Under the pieces are notes generated by a model. That model was not told where the DNA came from and did not search any database. It saw nothing but the letters and a program-made list of their open reading frames with translations. A stretch of DNA of 64,000 nt from an uncultured Campylobacter sp. Its GTDB lineage: Bacteria; Campylobacterota; Campylobacteria; Campylobacterales; Campylobacteraceae. Location of the stretch: contig CAKVAF010000004.1 of the NCBI GenBank assembly GCA_934718785.1, positions 1 to 64,000 of the forward strand, written 5' to 3'. Each line of letters starts with the position of its first letter. The first letter of the stretch is position 1. This document shows, piece by piece, positions 41,705 to 50,780 of the stretch. The position numbers and the translations under genes were made by a program.

Positions 41705-43416
41705 CCTAGCCTTTCTTTCAGGCTTTGCGCCAGTTCTTTAGGCTCTTTCAGGCTTAAAAGCTCTTTCTCAAGCCCCGCTCTTTTTACAAGCTCTAGCTCA
41801 CCTGCTTCAAAACTTTTGCCGATAATGAGCGCATAATTCATCCCCATAAGCTCAAAATCATTCATCTTCACGCCAAAACGCTCATTTCTATCATCCAAAA
41901 GCACTTCTATGCCTAAATTTAAAAGCTCTTCATAAAGCGCGTTTGTAAAGTTTAAAGCCTTTTCATCTTTTATATTTGCTAATATTAAAACAAGCTTAAA
42001 TGGACTTAAAATTTCATTCCACACTATGCCTTTTTCATCAAAACTAGCTTCCACCGCCACAGCTAAAAGCCTGCTTACGCCTATACCATAACAACCCATT
42101 AAAAAAGGCTTTGCCTTGCCATTTTCATCCAAAAATGTCGCATTCATAGCAGATGAGTATTTTTGTCCTAGCTTAAAAATGTGTCCTACTTCTATACCTT
42201 TGCTGAGCTTCAAAACGCCCCCGCAACAAGGACAGAAGTCATTTTCTTTAACTTCGGCTAAGTCCTTAAATCTTTCTTTATTTAAATTTTTAACTTCAAT
42301 TCCTACTAAATGATAGTCTTTTTCATTAGCTCCCATTATCATCTGACTTTCGTTTTCAAGTTCTTTATCTATGAAAAAGTCTAAATTTTTTAAATTTACA
42401 AAGCCTATGAAGCCAGGCTCAAGACCAGCTTTTATCAGCTCATCTTCGCTAGCTTCTACGAGTTCTAGGGCGTTGCAAGCATTTTTTGCCTTAATTTCTT
42501 GTAGCTCATCATCGCCGCGCACGAAAAAAACGACAAGCTTTTCTTTATCTTCATAAATCGCCTTTTTAACAACAGCTTTGATGGTATAAAAAGCATCGAT
42601 TTTAAAAAACTCCGCCAAATCCTTAATCGTCTTTATGTTTGGCGTGTGAAATTTACTTGCGAAATTTGCCTGCGGTCTTTCTTTATCGCAAGTTCTTTTA
42701 CTGCGCGTGGCTGCTTCGATATTTGCAGCATAAGAACATTTTGAGCAAAGCAAGATATCATCTTCTCCGTTTTGTGCTAGCACCATAAATTCCTTACTTC
42801 CACTGCCCCCAATAGCCCCACTATCAGCCTCCACAGCCCTAAAATCAAACCCAAGCCTTGTAAAAATAGCACTATAAGTATCAAACATCACTTGAAATTC
42901 ACGCTCTAAATCCACTTCATCAGCGTGGAAGCTGTATCCATCTTTCATCATAAACTCACGGCACCTTAAAAGTCCAAAGCGAGGCCTTGCCTCATCGCGA
43001 AATTTAAGCCCGATTTGATAAAGGTGCAGGGGCAGTTGCTTGTAGCTGGTGATTTTATTACGAATGAGTGCTAGCATAGCTTCTTCGTGCGTTGGACCTA
43101 GCACGAAGTCATTGTCTTTTCTATCTTTAAAGCGCAAAAGCTCCTTGCCAAAGATATCAAAGCGCCCACTTTCTTGCCAAAGTGCTGCTGGGCTAACAAA
43201 GCTCAAATTCACTTCTAAAGCTCCTGCTTTGTTCATTTCTTCACGCACGATTTTTTTTATCTTTTCTAAAACTCTAAGTCCAAGGGGCAAAAAATTATAA
43301 AGCCCAGCCCCGATTTGCTCGATAAAGCCCGCACGAAGCAAATAAATATGGCTTGGCAAAGTAGCGTCCTTTGGAGCTTCTTTGCTTGTAGGGGCGTAAA
43401 ATTTGCTAAATTTCAT
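41701..43416 (-). CDS. proS: Prolyl-tRNA synthetase
   Basis: A 571-residue class II synthetase of the bacterial type. Motif 2 is FRDEARPRFGLLRCREFMMKDGYSFH, motif 3 is GCYGIGVSRLLAVAVE. Between them lies the editing insertion domain (about 225-400) that removes alanine. The anticodon-binding domain closes the protein (VLLDDRNERFGVKMNDFELMG). It overlaps hemA by 4 bp upstream and the FxsA gene by 4 bp downstream. Confidence 0.97.
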   Translation of the reverse strand: MKFSKFYAPTSKEAPKDATLPSHIYLLRAGFIEQIGAGLYNFLPLGLRVLEKIKKIVREEMNKAGALEVNLSFVSPAALWQESGRFDIFGKELLRFKDRKDNDFVLGPTHEEAMLALIRNKITSYKQLPLHLYQIGLKFRDEARPRFGLLRCREFMMKDGYSFHADEVDLEREFQVMFDTYSAIFTRLGFDFRAVEADSGAIGGSGSKEFMVLAQNGEDDILLCSKCSYAANIEAATRSKRTCDKERPQANFASKFHTPNIKTIKDLAEFFKIDAFYTIKAVVKKAIYEDKEKLVVFFVRGDDELQEIKAKNACNALELVEASEDELIKAGLEPGFIGFVNLKNLDFFIDKELENESQMIMGANEKDYHLVGIEVKNLNKERFKDLAEVKENDFCPCCGGVLKLSKGIEVGHIFKLGQKYSSAMNATFLDENGKAKPFLMGCYGIGVSRLLAVAVEASFDEKGIVWNEILSPFKLVLILANIKDEKALNFTNALYEELLNLGIEVLLDDRNERFGVKMNDFELMGMNYALIIGKSFEAGELELVKRAGLEKELLSLKEPKELAQSLKERLG

Positions 43417-44675
43417 TGATTTTCCTTAGTTTTGTTCTTTAAATCAAAGGCAAAGCTCAAGGCTTCTGCCATACTTTGACTTTGAATGCTATCATCTAGG
43501 CTTTTAAGCCTTTTAAAAGGCGTGTGCAAAAAGGCTTTTAAAACCTGCTCGATGAGCTTTTGCGCTTCTTTTGGGTCGCAGTTTTTAAGGTATTTTTTAG
43601 CTAAGGCCTTTTTAAACTCTTCATCTGCAAGCTTTTTAGCCTTTAAGTGTAAAGCCTTAATCACAGGGCTTGGCGTGATTTTTTCATTTTCTTTGACAAA
43701 ATCACTTGTTGCTTTATTGATGAGTGCGTAAGCAATGCTAGCTTGCTCTTCTCTTAAAGCCAAGTTTTGCTTCACCACAGCTTCTAAATCATCGACTGCA
43801 AAGACGGCGTTTTTTTCGCTATTTTCAACATTAATATCGCGTGGCACGGCGATGTCGAAAAAATAGCGCTTAAAAGCGACTTCAGGCAAGTCTTTTTCAT
43901 CGATGATGAAGCCCGCCGCATTTGTAGCACTAAAAAAAAGCTCGCAAGTTTTTAAATAGCTCTTAAGCGTGCTTAAATCGTGCGCACTTACATTTTTGCC
44001 AAGGCTTGTGGCAAGCCCTTTTGCGCGCTCTAACTTTCTATTTAAAAGCACTATTTTAGCGCCATTTGCTAGCAAATGCTTGCACGCTAACTCGCTCATT
44101 TGCCCAGCACCAATAACAACGACTTCTCTATCTTTTAAGCTTAAAAGCTCCTTAGCCTTAGAAACAGCCACTGATGAGACAGAAACAGCGTTTTTTGAAA
44201 TTTGCGTTTCATTGCGAACTTTAGCCGCGCATTTAAAGGCAAAATGCACAGCGCGCGATAAATGAGTGGCACAGAATTTGTGATTTAAAGAAAGCAAAAA
44301 GGCATCTTTAAGCTGGCCGGCAATTTGCGTCTCGCCGATTACAAGGCTATCAAGCGAGCTTGCGACTGAAAAAAGATGGTGAATTGCTCCTGCTTCTTCG
44401 TAAAAATCAGCCCTTGTACTTAAATCCTGCACTTCAAGCTTGAAAAAGTTTGCTAGATTTTTAATGATTTGGGTGTTAGCCTTATTTAAATCATTCACAA
44501 AAGCAAAAATTTCAACTCTATTACAAGTGCTGATAATCAAGGCTTCTGGCGTGTTTTTATCCTTTGTGAGTAAATGCAAAAAATCAAGCTTTTGCGTCTC
44601 ATTTGAAAAGGCAAATTTTTCCCTTAATGTTAAATCCGTGTTTTTATAACTCCAGCTCACACAAAAATAAGGCAT
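43413..44675 (-). CDS. hemA: Glutamyl-tRNA reductase
   Basis: A 420-residue NADPH enzyme that reduces Glu-tRNA to glutamate-1-semialdehyde, the first step of the C5 tetrapyrrole route. The nucleophile cysteine is in ISTCNRVEIFAF near residue 50; GETQIAGQLKDAF and VIGAGQMSELACKHLLANGAK (NADPH fold) follow, then a dimerisation helix. Its substrate links it to tRNA-Glu, which is notable since an odd tRNA-Glu gene lies elsewhere in the window. It overlaps the prenyl synthase stop by 1 bp. Confidence 0.97.
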   Translation of the reverse strand: MPYFCVSWSYKNTDLTLREKFAFSNETQKLDFLHLLTKDKNTPEALIISTCNRVEIFAFVNDLNKANTQIIKNLANFFKLEVQDLSTRADFYEEAGAIHHLFSVASSLDSLVIGETQIAGQLKDAFLLSLNHKFCATHLSRAVHFAFKCAAKVRNETQISKNAVSVSSVAVSKAKELLSLKDREVVVIGAGQMSELACKHLLANGAKIVLLNRKLERAKGLATSLGKNVSAHDLSTLKSYLKTCELFFSATNAAGFIIDEKDLPEVAFKRYFFDIAVPRDINVENSEKNAVFAVDDLEAVVKQNLALREEQASIAYALINKATSDFVKENEKITPSPVIKALHLKAKKLADEEFKKALAKKYLKNCDPKEAQKLIEQVLKAFLHTPFKRLKSLDDSIQSQSMAEALSFAFDLKNKTKENQ

Positions 44676-45580
44676 TAAAACTTCCTATCAAGCATAGCTA
44701 AAATCACTTCTTCAAGCTCTTTGCTTTTATATTTTTCAACCGCTTTTAAAGCCTTTTGTGCGTAAGTTTTGGCTAAATTTAAACTCTCATCAACAAAGGG
44801 CTTGAGCTCTTTTTTAAGCTCATTTTGCGTTTTTGAAACAAGTTCTTTTTTGAAAAGCGTTTTTAATTTTTCTTCATTTTCTTTATTTTTTTGAGCCATT
44901 AAAATATAAGGCAGGGTCGTTTTACCCTCCTTAAAATCGCTCATAGCAGGCTTTCCTAGCGTTTTTTCATCGCTTATGATGTCTAAAATATCATCGATGA
45001 GCTGAAAGGCTATGCCTAGGCTTTTGCCATATTCTTTAAAATCATTCGTATCAAGTCCTATTAGAAACGCAGAGCAAAATGAGCTGGCTTCAATGAGCGC
45101 AGCAGTTTTTAAATAAAGCATTTGCAGGTATTTTTCTTTGTCTAAATTTAAACTCACACTTAAATTTATATCCAGCATTTCGCCCTTTGAAAGATTTAAA
45201 ACCGCGTTTGAAACGCATTTTATAAGCTCTTTGTCAAAAAAAGAAAGCTCATAAAAGGCTTTGGAGTATAAAATATCGCCCAGCATAATGGCATTTTTTG
45301 CGCCAAACTCGGCGTTTATGCTCTTTGCGCCGCGCCTTAGCTTGCTCTCATCAATCACGTCATCGTGCAAAAGGCTTGCTAGATGAATGAGCTCGATGAT
45401 GGCACAAAGCTTGTGAATTTGCTTCAAAGTGCTTTCACTTGGCACTTTAAGCCTAGCGATATTTAAAATGAGCTTGGAGCGCAGCATTTTGCCCATTTTA
45501 ATATGAGTGAAAATTTCTTGTGCTGGGCTAAAGTCAAGTTCTTTGATAAAATTTTGAATTTCTTTTTCAATATTTTGCAA
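44675..45580 (-). CDS. ispB: All-trans polyprenyl diphosphate synthase
   Basis: A 301-residue prenyl transferase that makes the side chain of menaquinone (octaprenyl type expected). The first aspartate motif is LLHDDVIDESKLRRG at about 72-86, the second is FQLIDDILDI at about 196-205; GKMLRSKLIL binds isopentenyl diphosphate. Chain length cannot be read with certainty. It lies 21 bp after the exported-protein gene and overlaps hemA. Confidence 0.88.
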   Translation of the reverse strand: MQNIEKEIQNFIKELDFSPAQEIFTHIKMGKMLRSKLILNIARLKVPSESTLKQIHKLCAIIELIHLASLLHDDVIDESKLRRGAKSINAEFGAKNAIMLGDILYSKAFYELSFFDKELIKCVSNAVLNLSKGEMLDINLSVSLNLDKEKYLQMLYLKTAALIEASSFCSAFLIGLDTNDFKEYGKSLGIAFQLIDDILDIISDEKTLGKPAMSDFKEGKTTLPYILMAQKNKENEEKLKTLFKKELVSKTQNELKKELKPFVDESLNLAKTYAQKALKAVEKYKSKELEEVILAMLDRKF

Positions 45581-45601
45581 ATTTTTTCCTTTAAATTCAG
45601 C

Positions 45602-46120
45602 TTAATTTATCGTGCGATTTTGATCAGCGCCCGGATTTTGCGGCACAGCAAAATCAATCATCGGCACGACTTGATTGCTCTTTGGAGGCGGCAGCAACGG
45701 GCTTTGATTATTATCTATAAACTTCACTTCCAAGCGACTTTCTTTATCTTCAATATAAATGCGAAATTTAGCTTCTTTGCGCTCAAAGGCTCTAAACTCA
45801 AGGATTAAACGCGCTCTATCAATGTGTGGATTTGTAAAATCAGGGATCAAAGTTTGCGTCGCCCAGTTTAAATTGCGCCTTAAAGAAAGCACAAATTGAC
45901 GCACGAAATTGCGGTATTTAGTGTGAATGATGATTTTATTCGTATCCCACAAAGTCCAGTAAAAATCAAAAGTCTCAGGCGTTGTATCAAAGCCTAGCTC
46001 AGTGATTTTTACCCTTGCTTTTTCATCTTTTTTTAAAGAATAATCATAAATATGCTCAAAGCTTGGACCAGCCGCATTTAACAGGCTAAAAGAAAATAAA
46101 AATATAAAGAATTTTTTCAA
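45602..46120 (-). CDS. Exported protein of unknown function
   Basis: A 172-residue protein with a signal peptide (KKFFIFLFSFSLLNAAG, cleavage probably after NAA). The mature part is rich in aromatic and basic residues with several predicted beta strands (RVKITELGFDTTPETFDFYWTLWDTNKIIIHTKYRNF) and a Pro/Asn-rich tail. I recognise it only as a conserved Campylobacter exported protein placed before the ispB-hemA genes. It has its own promoter. Confidence 0.8.
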   Translation of the reverse strand: MKKFFIFLFSFSLLNAAGPSFEHIYDYSLKKDEKARVKITELGFDTTPETFDFYWTLWDTNKIIIHTKYRNFVRQFVLSLRRNLNWATQTLIPDFTNPHIDRARLILEFRAFERKEAKFRIYIEDKESRLEVKFIDNNQSPLLPPPKSNQVVPMIDFAVPQNPGADQNRTIN

Positions 46121-46154
46121 GCTTTTGCCTTTAATTTTTGATTCAATTTTTTCC

Positions 46155-46252
46155 TTTTTAATTATACAAAATTTTATTTTCTATGAAACTGCGCCGCAGT
46201 TTTTAAATTGATTTAAATTTAATTTTAATTTTAGATTACCTTGCAATGACAA
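46155..46252. repeat. About 100-bp repeated element, copy 1
   Basis: The order of blocks is ATTATACAAAATTTT, then TATGAAAC, the GC-rich motif in reverse (46186-46204, here itself the palindrome AAACTGCGCCGCAGTTT), an AT-rich run, and GATTACCTTGCAATGAC. The same blocks in the same order occur at 46389-46490. Confidence 0.6.
46161..46166 (-). promoter_or_regulatory. Probable -10 element of the exported protein and hem operon
   Basis: TATAAT on the minus strand 41 bp before the ATG at 46120. The hexamer itself lies at the left edge of a repeated 100-bp element, so the repeat may have brought the promoter. Confidence 0.4.
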
Positions 46253-46283
46253 AGTAGTCTCATCACTACAAAGCCTTTAGGCT

Positions 46284-46361
46284 GGTGCAATCCATAATTT
46301 AATCACAAAAATAAAGAATGAATTGCCACGAATTTACTTCGTAAATTCTCGCAATGACGGC
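46284..46361. repeat. ATTGC...GCAAT-class hairpin between two larger repeats
   Basis: Within 46320-46358 the arms ATTGCCACGAATTTAC and GTAAATTCTCGCAAT pair around TTC with a few mismatches, resembling the perfect hairpin at 12226-12260 (ATTGCCACGAATTTGC). A GCAATCCATAATTTAATC end lies at about 46287. The gap 46121-46555 holds no gene. Confidence 0.6.
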
Positions 46362-46388
46362 GGATTTAAATTTTTCTTAAAATTAAAA

Positions 46389-46490
46389 TTATACAAAATT
46401 TTTATTTTTTATGAAACCTAGCCGCTGTTTTGATTTTACTTTCAAATTTAATTTTAAATTTAGATTGCTTCGCTACGCTCGCAATGACGC
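46389..46490. repeat. About 100-bp repeated element, copy 2
   Basis: The second copy of the element at 46155-46252, with the GC-rich motif in reverse at 46417-46431 (AAAACAGCGGCTAGG) and the tail GATTGCTTCGCTACGCTCGCAATGAC class (46464-46489). Confidence 0.6.
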
Positions 46491-46555
46491 AGTAAAGATA
46501 CAAATTTTCAAACTCGCTCATTTATCGCCAAAAGCGGGGCCGTCTTTGCCAAAAT

Positions 46556-46819
46556 TCAGCCCTCTTGTCCTAAAATTTGTGCCCCCAACCCTATATAAAT
46601 ATCATTCTTACGCTGAGCTATCAAATCATCATTAAGGCTTTGAAATTCCTTGATTCTTTGCTCATCAACGCCCATTTTTTCTAAAAGCTCAAACATCGCT
46701 ATATGCTCGCTGATAAAGGCGTCCATAGCCTTTTCAACAGCCCCTGCATTCGCTGTTTTTAAGATGCTTGTAAAGTGCTCCTTAGGCTCTTTGCTAAACA
46801 TCTCATCAAAAATGTCCAT
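46556..46819 (-). CDS. Small conserved hypothetical protein
   Basis: An 87-residue acidic, helical soluble protein with no motif I recognise (MDIFDEMFSKEPKEHF, then FISEHIAMFELLEKMG). It has no signal peptide and no membrane segment. A similar small gene stands in this part of the C. jejuni chromosome as I remember it, so it is probably real. It is divergent from ftsK and separated from the exported-protein gene by the repeat-filled gap. Confidence 0.65.
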   Translation of the reverse strand: MDIFDEMFSKEPKEHFTSILKTANAGAVEKAMDAFISEHIAMFELLEKMGVDEQRIKEFQSLNDDLIAQRKNDIYIGLGAQILGQEG

Positions 46820-46942
46820 TTCTCGCCCTTTCTTTGAAAAATTCTTCAGCTTTTAAGACAATTAAAATTTAGATTATAAGATTTTATTATTTAAAAGTAA
46901 ATTAAGAAAGCAAATTTAATGCGAGTTTTTGGCATTTTTGGC

Positions 46943-46948
46943 TATAAT
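46943..46948 (+). promoter_or_regulatory. Probable -10 element of ftsK
   Basis: TATAAT 35 bp before the ATG at 46983. It lies inside the frame extended to an earlier ATG at 46929, which argues that the later ATG is the true start. Confidence 0.5.
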
Positions 46949-46982
46949 AAGGCTTTTAAATTTTCAAGGACAACTCAAAATA

Positions 46983-49922
46983 ATGAAAAATCAAGTCAAA
47001 TTTATCCTTTCAAGTTTGTTTTTATTTTTACTCGCACTTTCTTTTTTAGCCCCGTCAAGTTTGGGGGCTTTAAGCTATTATTTAAGCGAATTTAATGCCT
47101 TTTTTCTCGGGGATTTTGGACTTTTTTTACCTTTCATTTTACTGCCTTTAAATTTCATCTTTTTTAAAAGAAAATACGATTTAGATTTGATTAAAAAAAG
47201 TGAATTTATAGGGCTTTGCTTAGCCTTTTTGTCTTTGATGATTTTATTTGCGATTTTGGGTAAAAATGCAGGCTTTGTGCCTGAAATTTTTTATACAATT
47301 TTTGGCGCACTTTTAGGCAGGACGCTTTGTGGGCTTGTATTTTTAGCGCTTTTGCTCTTTTCTTTGGCTTTAATTTTTCCTAAAAGTTTTAAGGCTTTGT
47401 TTGGCATTGAGCTTAAGTTTGAAAAGCTTGCGCGCCTTGATGAGCGGCTTAAAAACACGCTTTATGGCTTTTTTGGTCAAAAAAATGAGAATTTAGAAAA
47501 TGAAACTAAAAGCACTTTGAGCGCGCCAAATTTAGAGCAAAATTTAAAAGAAAATTCACAAAATGAAAGTTTGAAAGATGAAAACAAGCAAGATTTAAAG
47601 GAACTTGAAGATGAGAGTTTAAAGTCCTTTGATGAAAGTTTAGAAAATTTAAAAATGCCCTTAGATGAGAGCTTAAAAGAAAATTCAAGCGATGAAATGA
47701 GTGAGAATTATTTAATCAAGCCCAATTTAAATGAGCAAGTGAGCAAAAAAGAAGAATTAAAAGAAATTTTAGATGAAAATTTAGAAGAAAAAAACTATAT
47801 CTCAAGCCTGAATGAGCCTAAAAATAGTAGCTCTTCTTTGCAAAGTTTCATAGAAAGAGCAAGCAAAGAAGCAAATGTGGAGCAAAAGGAAGTATTTATA
47901 CCCGAGCGTTTTTTAAAGCCCGCTAAAAATAAGGACATTGACTTAGATACAAATTTAGACGAGCCAAGCTTTAAAAGGCAAAATATCAGCTTAGAAGGTG
48001 AAAATAAAGAGCTAAGCTTAGAGCAAGAGCCGCTAAAATTCGAAGAAGATTTAAATTTAAAAGAAAATTTAAGCGAAGATACCCCCTTTATCATCACGCA
48101 AGTTTCAAGTGATTTGACCAAAAAAGAAGAAATTCAAAACGAGCCAAAACAAAATGATGATAAAGAATTTATGCCCATAGTCAGTGAAGTAGAAAATGAG
48201 CCTAAGGACGATGAAAGTGCATTTAAAGAAAGTGAGAAGCTTGATTTAGTGCAAAACAAAGATGAAAAAGAAGAGATTAAAAAAGTGCTAGCTAGCCTGG
48301 ATGAGCCAGCTTTAAATAATGATTTCAAGCCCTTAAATGATGAGTCTTTGAGTGAAAATTTAAGCCAAAATAAGCAAATTCAAAATGAGAATTTAAATTT
48401 GCAAAATGACACACTTAAAACCCCTGTGCTAAAGCCTCAGGTTAAAGTGAGCATTCAAACCAGCTTAAGCTCAAATGAAGCGCTAATGAAGGACATAGAA
48501 AAAGGCCAAATTCAAAAGCCTGTGAATTTCACGCTGCCACCGCTTGATTTTTTAGTAAAACCCACGCAAAACATTGCTGAGATTAACGAGCAAGAAATTG
48601 ATAAAAAAATTTATGATTTGCTAGAAAAACTGCGCCGTTTTAAAATAGGAGGCGACGTTATCAGCACCTACACAGGACCTGTGGTAACGACATTTGAGTT
48701 TCGCCCAAGTGCTGATGTTAAAGTAAGCCGTATTTTAAATTTACAAGATGATTTGGCAATGGCGCTAAAGGCTACTTCCATACGCATTCAAGCGCCCATT
48801 CCTGGCAAAGATGTCGTAGGCATTGAAGTGCCAAATGAAAGCATACAAACGATTTATCTAAGAGAAATTTTAGAAAGCAAGCTTTTTAAAAGCGCTAAAA
48901 GTGAGCTTACTCTGGTACTTGGCAAGGATATCGTGGGAAATGCTTTCATCACGGATTTAAAAAAGCTGCCGCATTTACTCATCGCAGGCACGACAGGAAG
49001 CGGAAAAAGCGTTGGCATTAACGCTATGCTTTTAAGTCTTTTATATCGAAACAGCCCGCAAAGCCTGCGTCTCATGATGATAGATCCAAAAATGCTTGAG
49101 TTTAGCATTTATAATGAAATCCCGCATTTACTCACCCCTGTGATTACCGATCCTAAAAAAGCGGTCATCGCACTTTCAAATATGGTCGCTGAAATGGAGC
49201 GCCGCTATAAACTCATGGCAGATGCAAGGACGAAAAATATAGAAAATTACAATGAAAAGATGAAAGAATTAGGCCAAGAAAGCCTGCCTTATATCGTGGT
49301 CATCATCGATGAGTTAGCGGATTTGATGATGACAGCGGGCAAGGATGTCGAATTTTACATAGGAAGACTAGCGCAAATGGCAAGGGCGAGCGGAATTCAC
49401 TTAATCGTAGCCACGCAACGCCCAAGCGTTGATGTCGTAACGGGGCTTATAAAGGCGAATTTACCAAGCCGCCTTGCGTATAAAGTGGGGCAAAAGATCG
49501 ATAGTAAGGTGATTTTAGACGCTCAGGGAGCTGAGAGCTTACTTGGGCGAGGAGATTGCTTATTTACTCCGCCAGGAACTAGCAATTTAGTGCGTCTTCA
49601 CGCTCCTTTTGCAAGCGAGTTTGAAATAGAAAAAATCGTCGAGTTTTTAAAGGCTCAACAAGGCGCAAACTATGATGAGAGCTTTTTAAAAGATGAAAAC
49701 AGCTCGAAAGAAAGCATCAATTTAGGCGAGTTTAGCGGCGAGCTTGATGAACTTTTTGAGCAAGCTAAGGCTGTGATACTTGAGGATCAAAAAACAAGCA
49801 TTTCTTATTTGCAAAGAAGGCTTAAAATAGGCTACAACAGGGCTGCAAATATCATCGAGCAGCTTACTCAAAAGGGCTTTTTAAGCGAACCTGATAGCAA
49901 GGGGCAAAGAGAGATTTTGTAA
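46983..49922 (+). CDS. ftsK: DNA translocase FtsK
   Basis: A 979-residue septal DNA pump. The start at 46983 (MKNQVKFILSS) gives the normal N-terminal domain of four membrane segments (about 5-160). A long linker (about 170-520) rich in Glu, Asn, Leu and Ser follows with many near-repeats of ENL/NLK. The motor has Walker A GTTGSGKSVGINAML and Walker B YIVVIIDELADLMM; the gamma winged-helix domain at the end (DQKTSISYLQRRLKIGYNRAANIIEQL) reads KOPS-like guide sequences. A repeat-filled gap follows the stop. Confidence 0.96.
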   Translation: MKNQVKFILSSLFLFLLALSFLAPSSLGALSYYLSEFNAFFLGDFGLFLPFILLPLNFIFFKRKYDLDLIKKSEFIGLCLAFLSLMILFAILGKNAGFVPEIFYTIFGALLGRTLCGLVFLALLLFSLALIFPKSFKALFGIELKFEKLARLDERLKNTLYGFFGQKNENLENETKSTLSAPNLEQNLKENSQNESLKDENKQDLKELEDESLKSFDESLENLKMPLDESLKENSSDEMSENYLIKPNLNEQVSKKEELKEILDENLEEKNYISSLNEPKNSSSSLQSFIERASKEANVEQKEVFIPERFLKPAKNKDIDLDTNLDEPSFKRQNISLEGENKELSLEQEPLKFEEDLNLKENLSEDTPFIITQVSSDLTKKEEIQNEPKQNDDKEFMPIVSEVENEPKDDESAFKESEKLDLVQNKDEKEEIKKVLASLDEPALNNDFKPLNDESLSENLSQNKQIQNENLNLQNDTLKTPVLKPQVKVSIQTSLSSNEALMKDIEKGQIQKPVNFTLPPLDFLVKPTQNIAEINEQEIDKKIYDLLEKLRRFKIGGDVISTYTGPVVTTFEFRPSADVKVSRILNLQDDLAMALKATSIRIQAPIPGKDVVGIEVPNESIQTIYLREILESKLFKSAKSELTLVLGKDIVGNAFITDLKKLPHLLIAGTTGSGKSVGINAMLLSLLYRNSPQSLRLMMIDPKMLEFSIYNEIPHLLTPVITDPKKAVIALSNMVAEMERRYKLMADARTKNIENYNEKMKELGQESLPYIVVIIDELADLMMTAGKDVEFYIGRLAQMARASGIHLIVATQRPSVDVVTGLIKANLPSRLAYKVGQKIDSKVILDAQGAESLLGRGDCLFTPPGTSNLVRLHAPFASEFEIEKIVEFLKAQQGANYDESFLKDENSSKESINLGEFSGELDELFEQAKAVILEDQKTSISYLQRRLKIGYNRAANIIEQLTQKGFLSEPDSKGQREIL

Positions 49923-49937
49923 TAAATTTGCTATTTA

Positions 49938-50065
49938 GGGCGCGTTTTTTTTGGCGAAAAATGAGCAAGCCTTGAAAAAATCTCAATCGGCAGGTTTCTT
50001 GCCTAGCCTCAAAGGGTTTTTCTGCACAACGCCCATTTTTCATCCAAAATACTTTGCCTTGGCGC
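49938..50065 (+). repeat. Dispersed intergenic element, copy 2 (after ftsK)
   Basis: Shares ordered blocks with 11993-12130 after rny (TTTTTTGGCG, CGGCAGGTTTCTTGCCTAGCCT, CTGCACAAC and CAAAATACTTTGCCTTGG). Not coding in any frame beyond short stretches. The gap 49923-50316 has no gene. Confidence 0.55.
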
Positions 50066-50066
50066 G

Positions 50067-50232
50067 TTCATTGCGAGCGTTAGCGTGGCAATCTTAGCGG
50101 GGCTTGGTCATCTTGGCTCGTCATTGCTGGGCTTTAAAAAACGCGAAGCAATCCATTCTTTGACTTGGCGAATTTAATTTTTTAAAATTTTAAATTGCCA
50201 CGACAAAACTTTGTCAAATCTTGTAATGATAA
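50067..50232. repeat. Cluster of ATTGC...GCAAT-class repeats after ftsK
   Basis: Three partial or degenerate hairpins lie in a row: ATTGCGAGCGTTAGCGTGGCAAT (50070-50092), a CATTGCTGGG to GAAGCAATCC pair (about 50122-50154) and an ATTGCCACGACAAAACTTTG to TTGTAATGA pair (50195-50229). The GC-rich motif (AAACAGTGGCGCGAG, 50249-50263) follows. Confidence 0.6.
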
Positions 50233-50279
50233 GAATTAAAAAGCTCTTAAACAGTGGCGCGAGTTTTAAAAGAATACGT

Positions 50280-50285
50280 TAAAAT
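50280..50285 (+). promoter_or_regulatory. Possible -10 element (TAAAAT) of the FMN-binding gene
   Basis: TAAAAT 32 bp before the ATG at 50317, with AAAGGA as the ribosome site. Confidence 0.35.
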
Positions 50286-50316
50286 ACAAATTTAACATCA
50301 AATTTAAAGGAAAATC

Positions 50317-50712
50317 ATGTCAAAAATAGAAAAAATTGCCACATTTTTAAAAGAAAATCCCATTCAAATTTTAAGCACCAGCATTGATAATAAGCCCATT
50401 TCAAGGCCCTTAGGAAGTGCGAGTTTGATTGAGGGGAAAATTTATTATTGTATGAATAAAGATAAAAAAATGTTTGATGAATTAAATCAAAATCCTTATG
50501 TGTGCGTGTGCGTTTGCGCGCCTGATTACTCATGGCTGCGCCTTTTTGCTAAGGCTTGTTTTGATGAGAACTTAAGCGTAAAGCAAGAATTTATCAATCT
50601 TAAAAAAACGCGCTTTGAAAACGCAAGCGATGAGCGCTTTAAAGTCTTTTATCTAAGCCATGTCAAAGCAGAAATTCACAAAGGCTTAGAAGTTGAAATC
50701 ATTGAAATTTAA
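50317..50712 (+). CDS. Pyridoxamine 5'-phosphate oxidase-like FMN-binding protein
   Basis: A 131-residue split-barrel flavin protein. ENPIQILSTSIDNKPISRPLGSASLIEGKIYYCMNKDKKMFDELNQNPYVCVC is the family pattern (a general FMN-reductase or stress protein rather than true PdxH, which is longer). The substrate is unknown. The Val/Cys run VCVCVCAP is unusual. It stands alone between ftsK and the convergent oor operon. Confidence 0.82.
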   Translation: MSKIEKIATFLKENPIQILSTSIDNKPISRPLGSASLIEGKIYYCMNKDKKMFDELNQNPYVCVCVCAPDYSWLRLFAKACFDENLSVKQEFINLKKTRFENASDERFKVFYLSHVKAEIHKGLEVEIIEI

Positions 50713-50780
50713 AGCTTTTAAAATTACAAAATAATATTAAGAGTTTTTAATTGCTCGAAAATTTTTATAAAGAAATAAAA

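Noticed and set aside
46411..46635. 74-codon plus-strand frame over the repeats before ftsK
   Set aside because: It is made of repeat DNA and overlaps the small hypothetical gene; no ribosome site.
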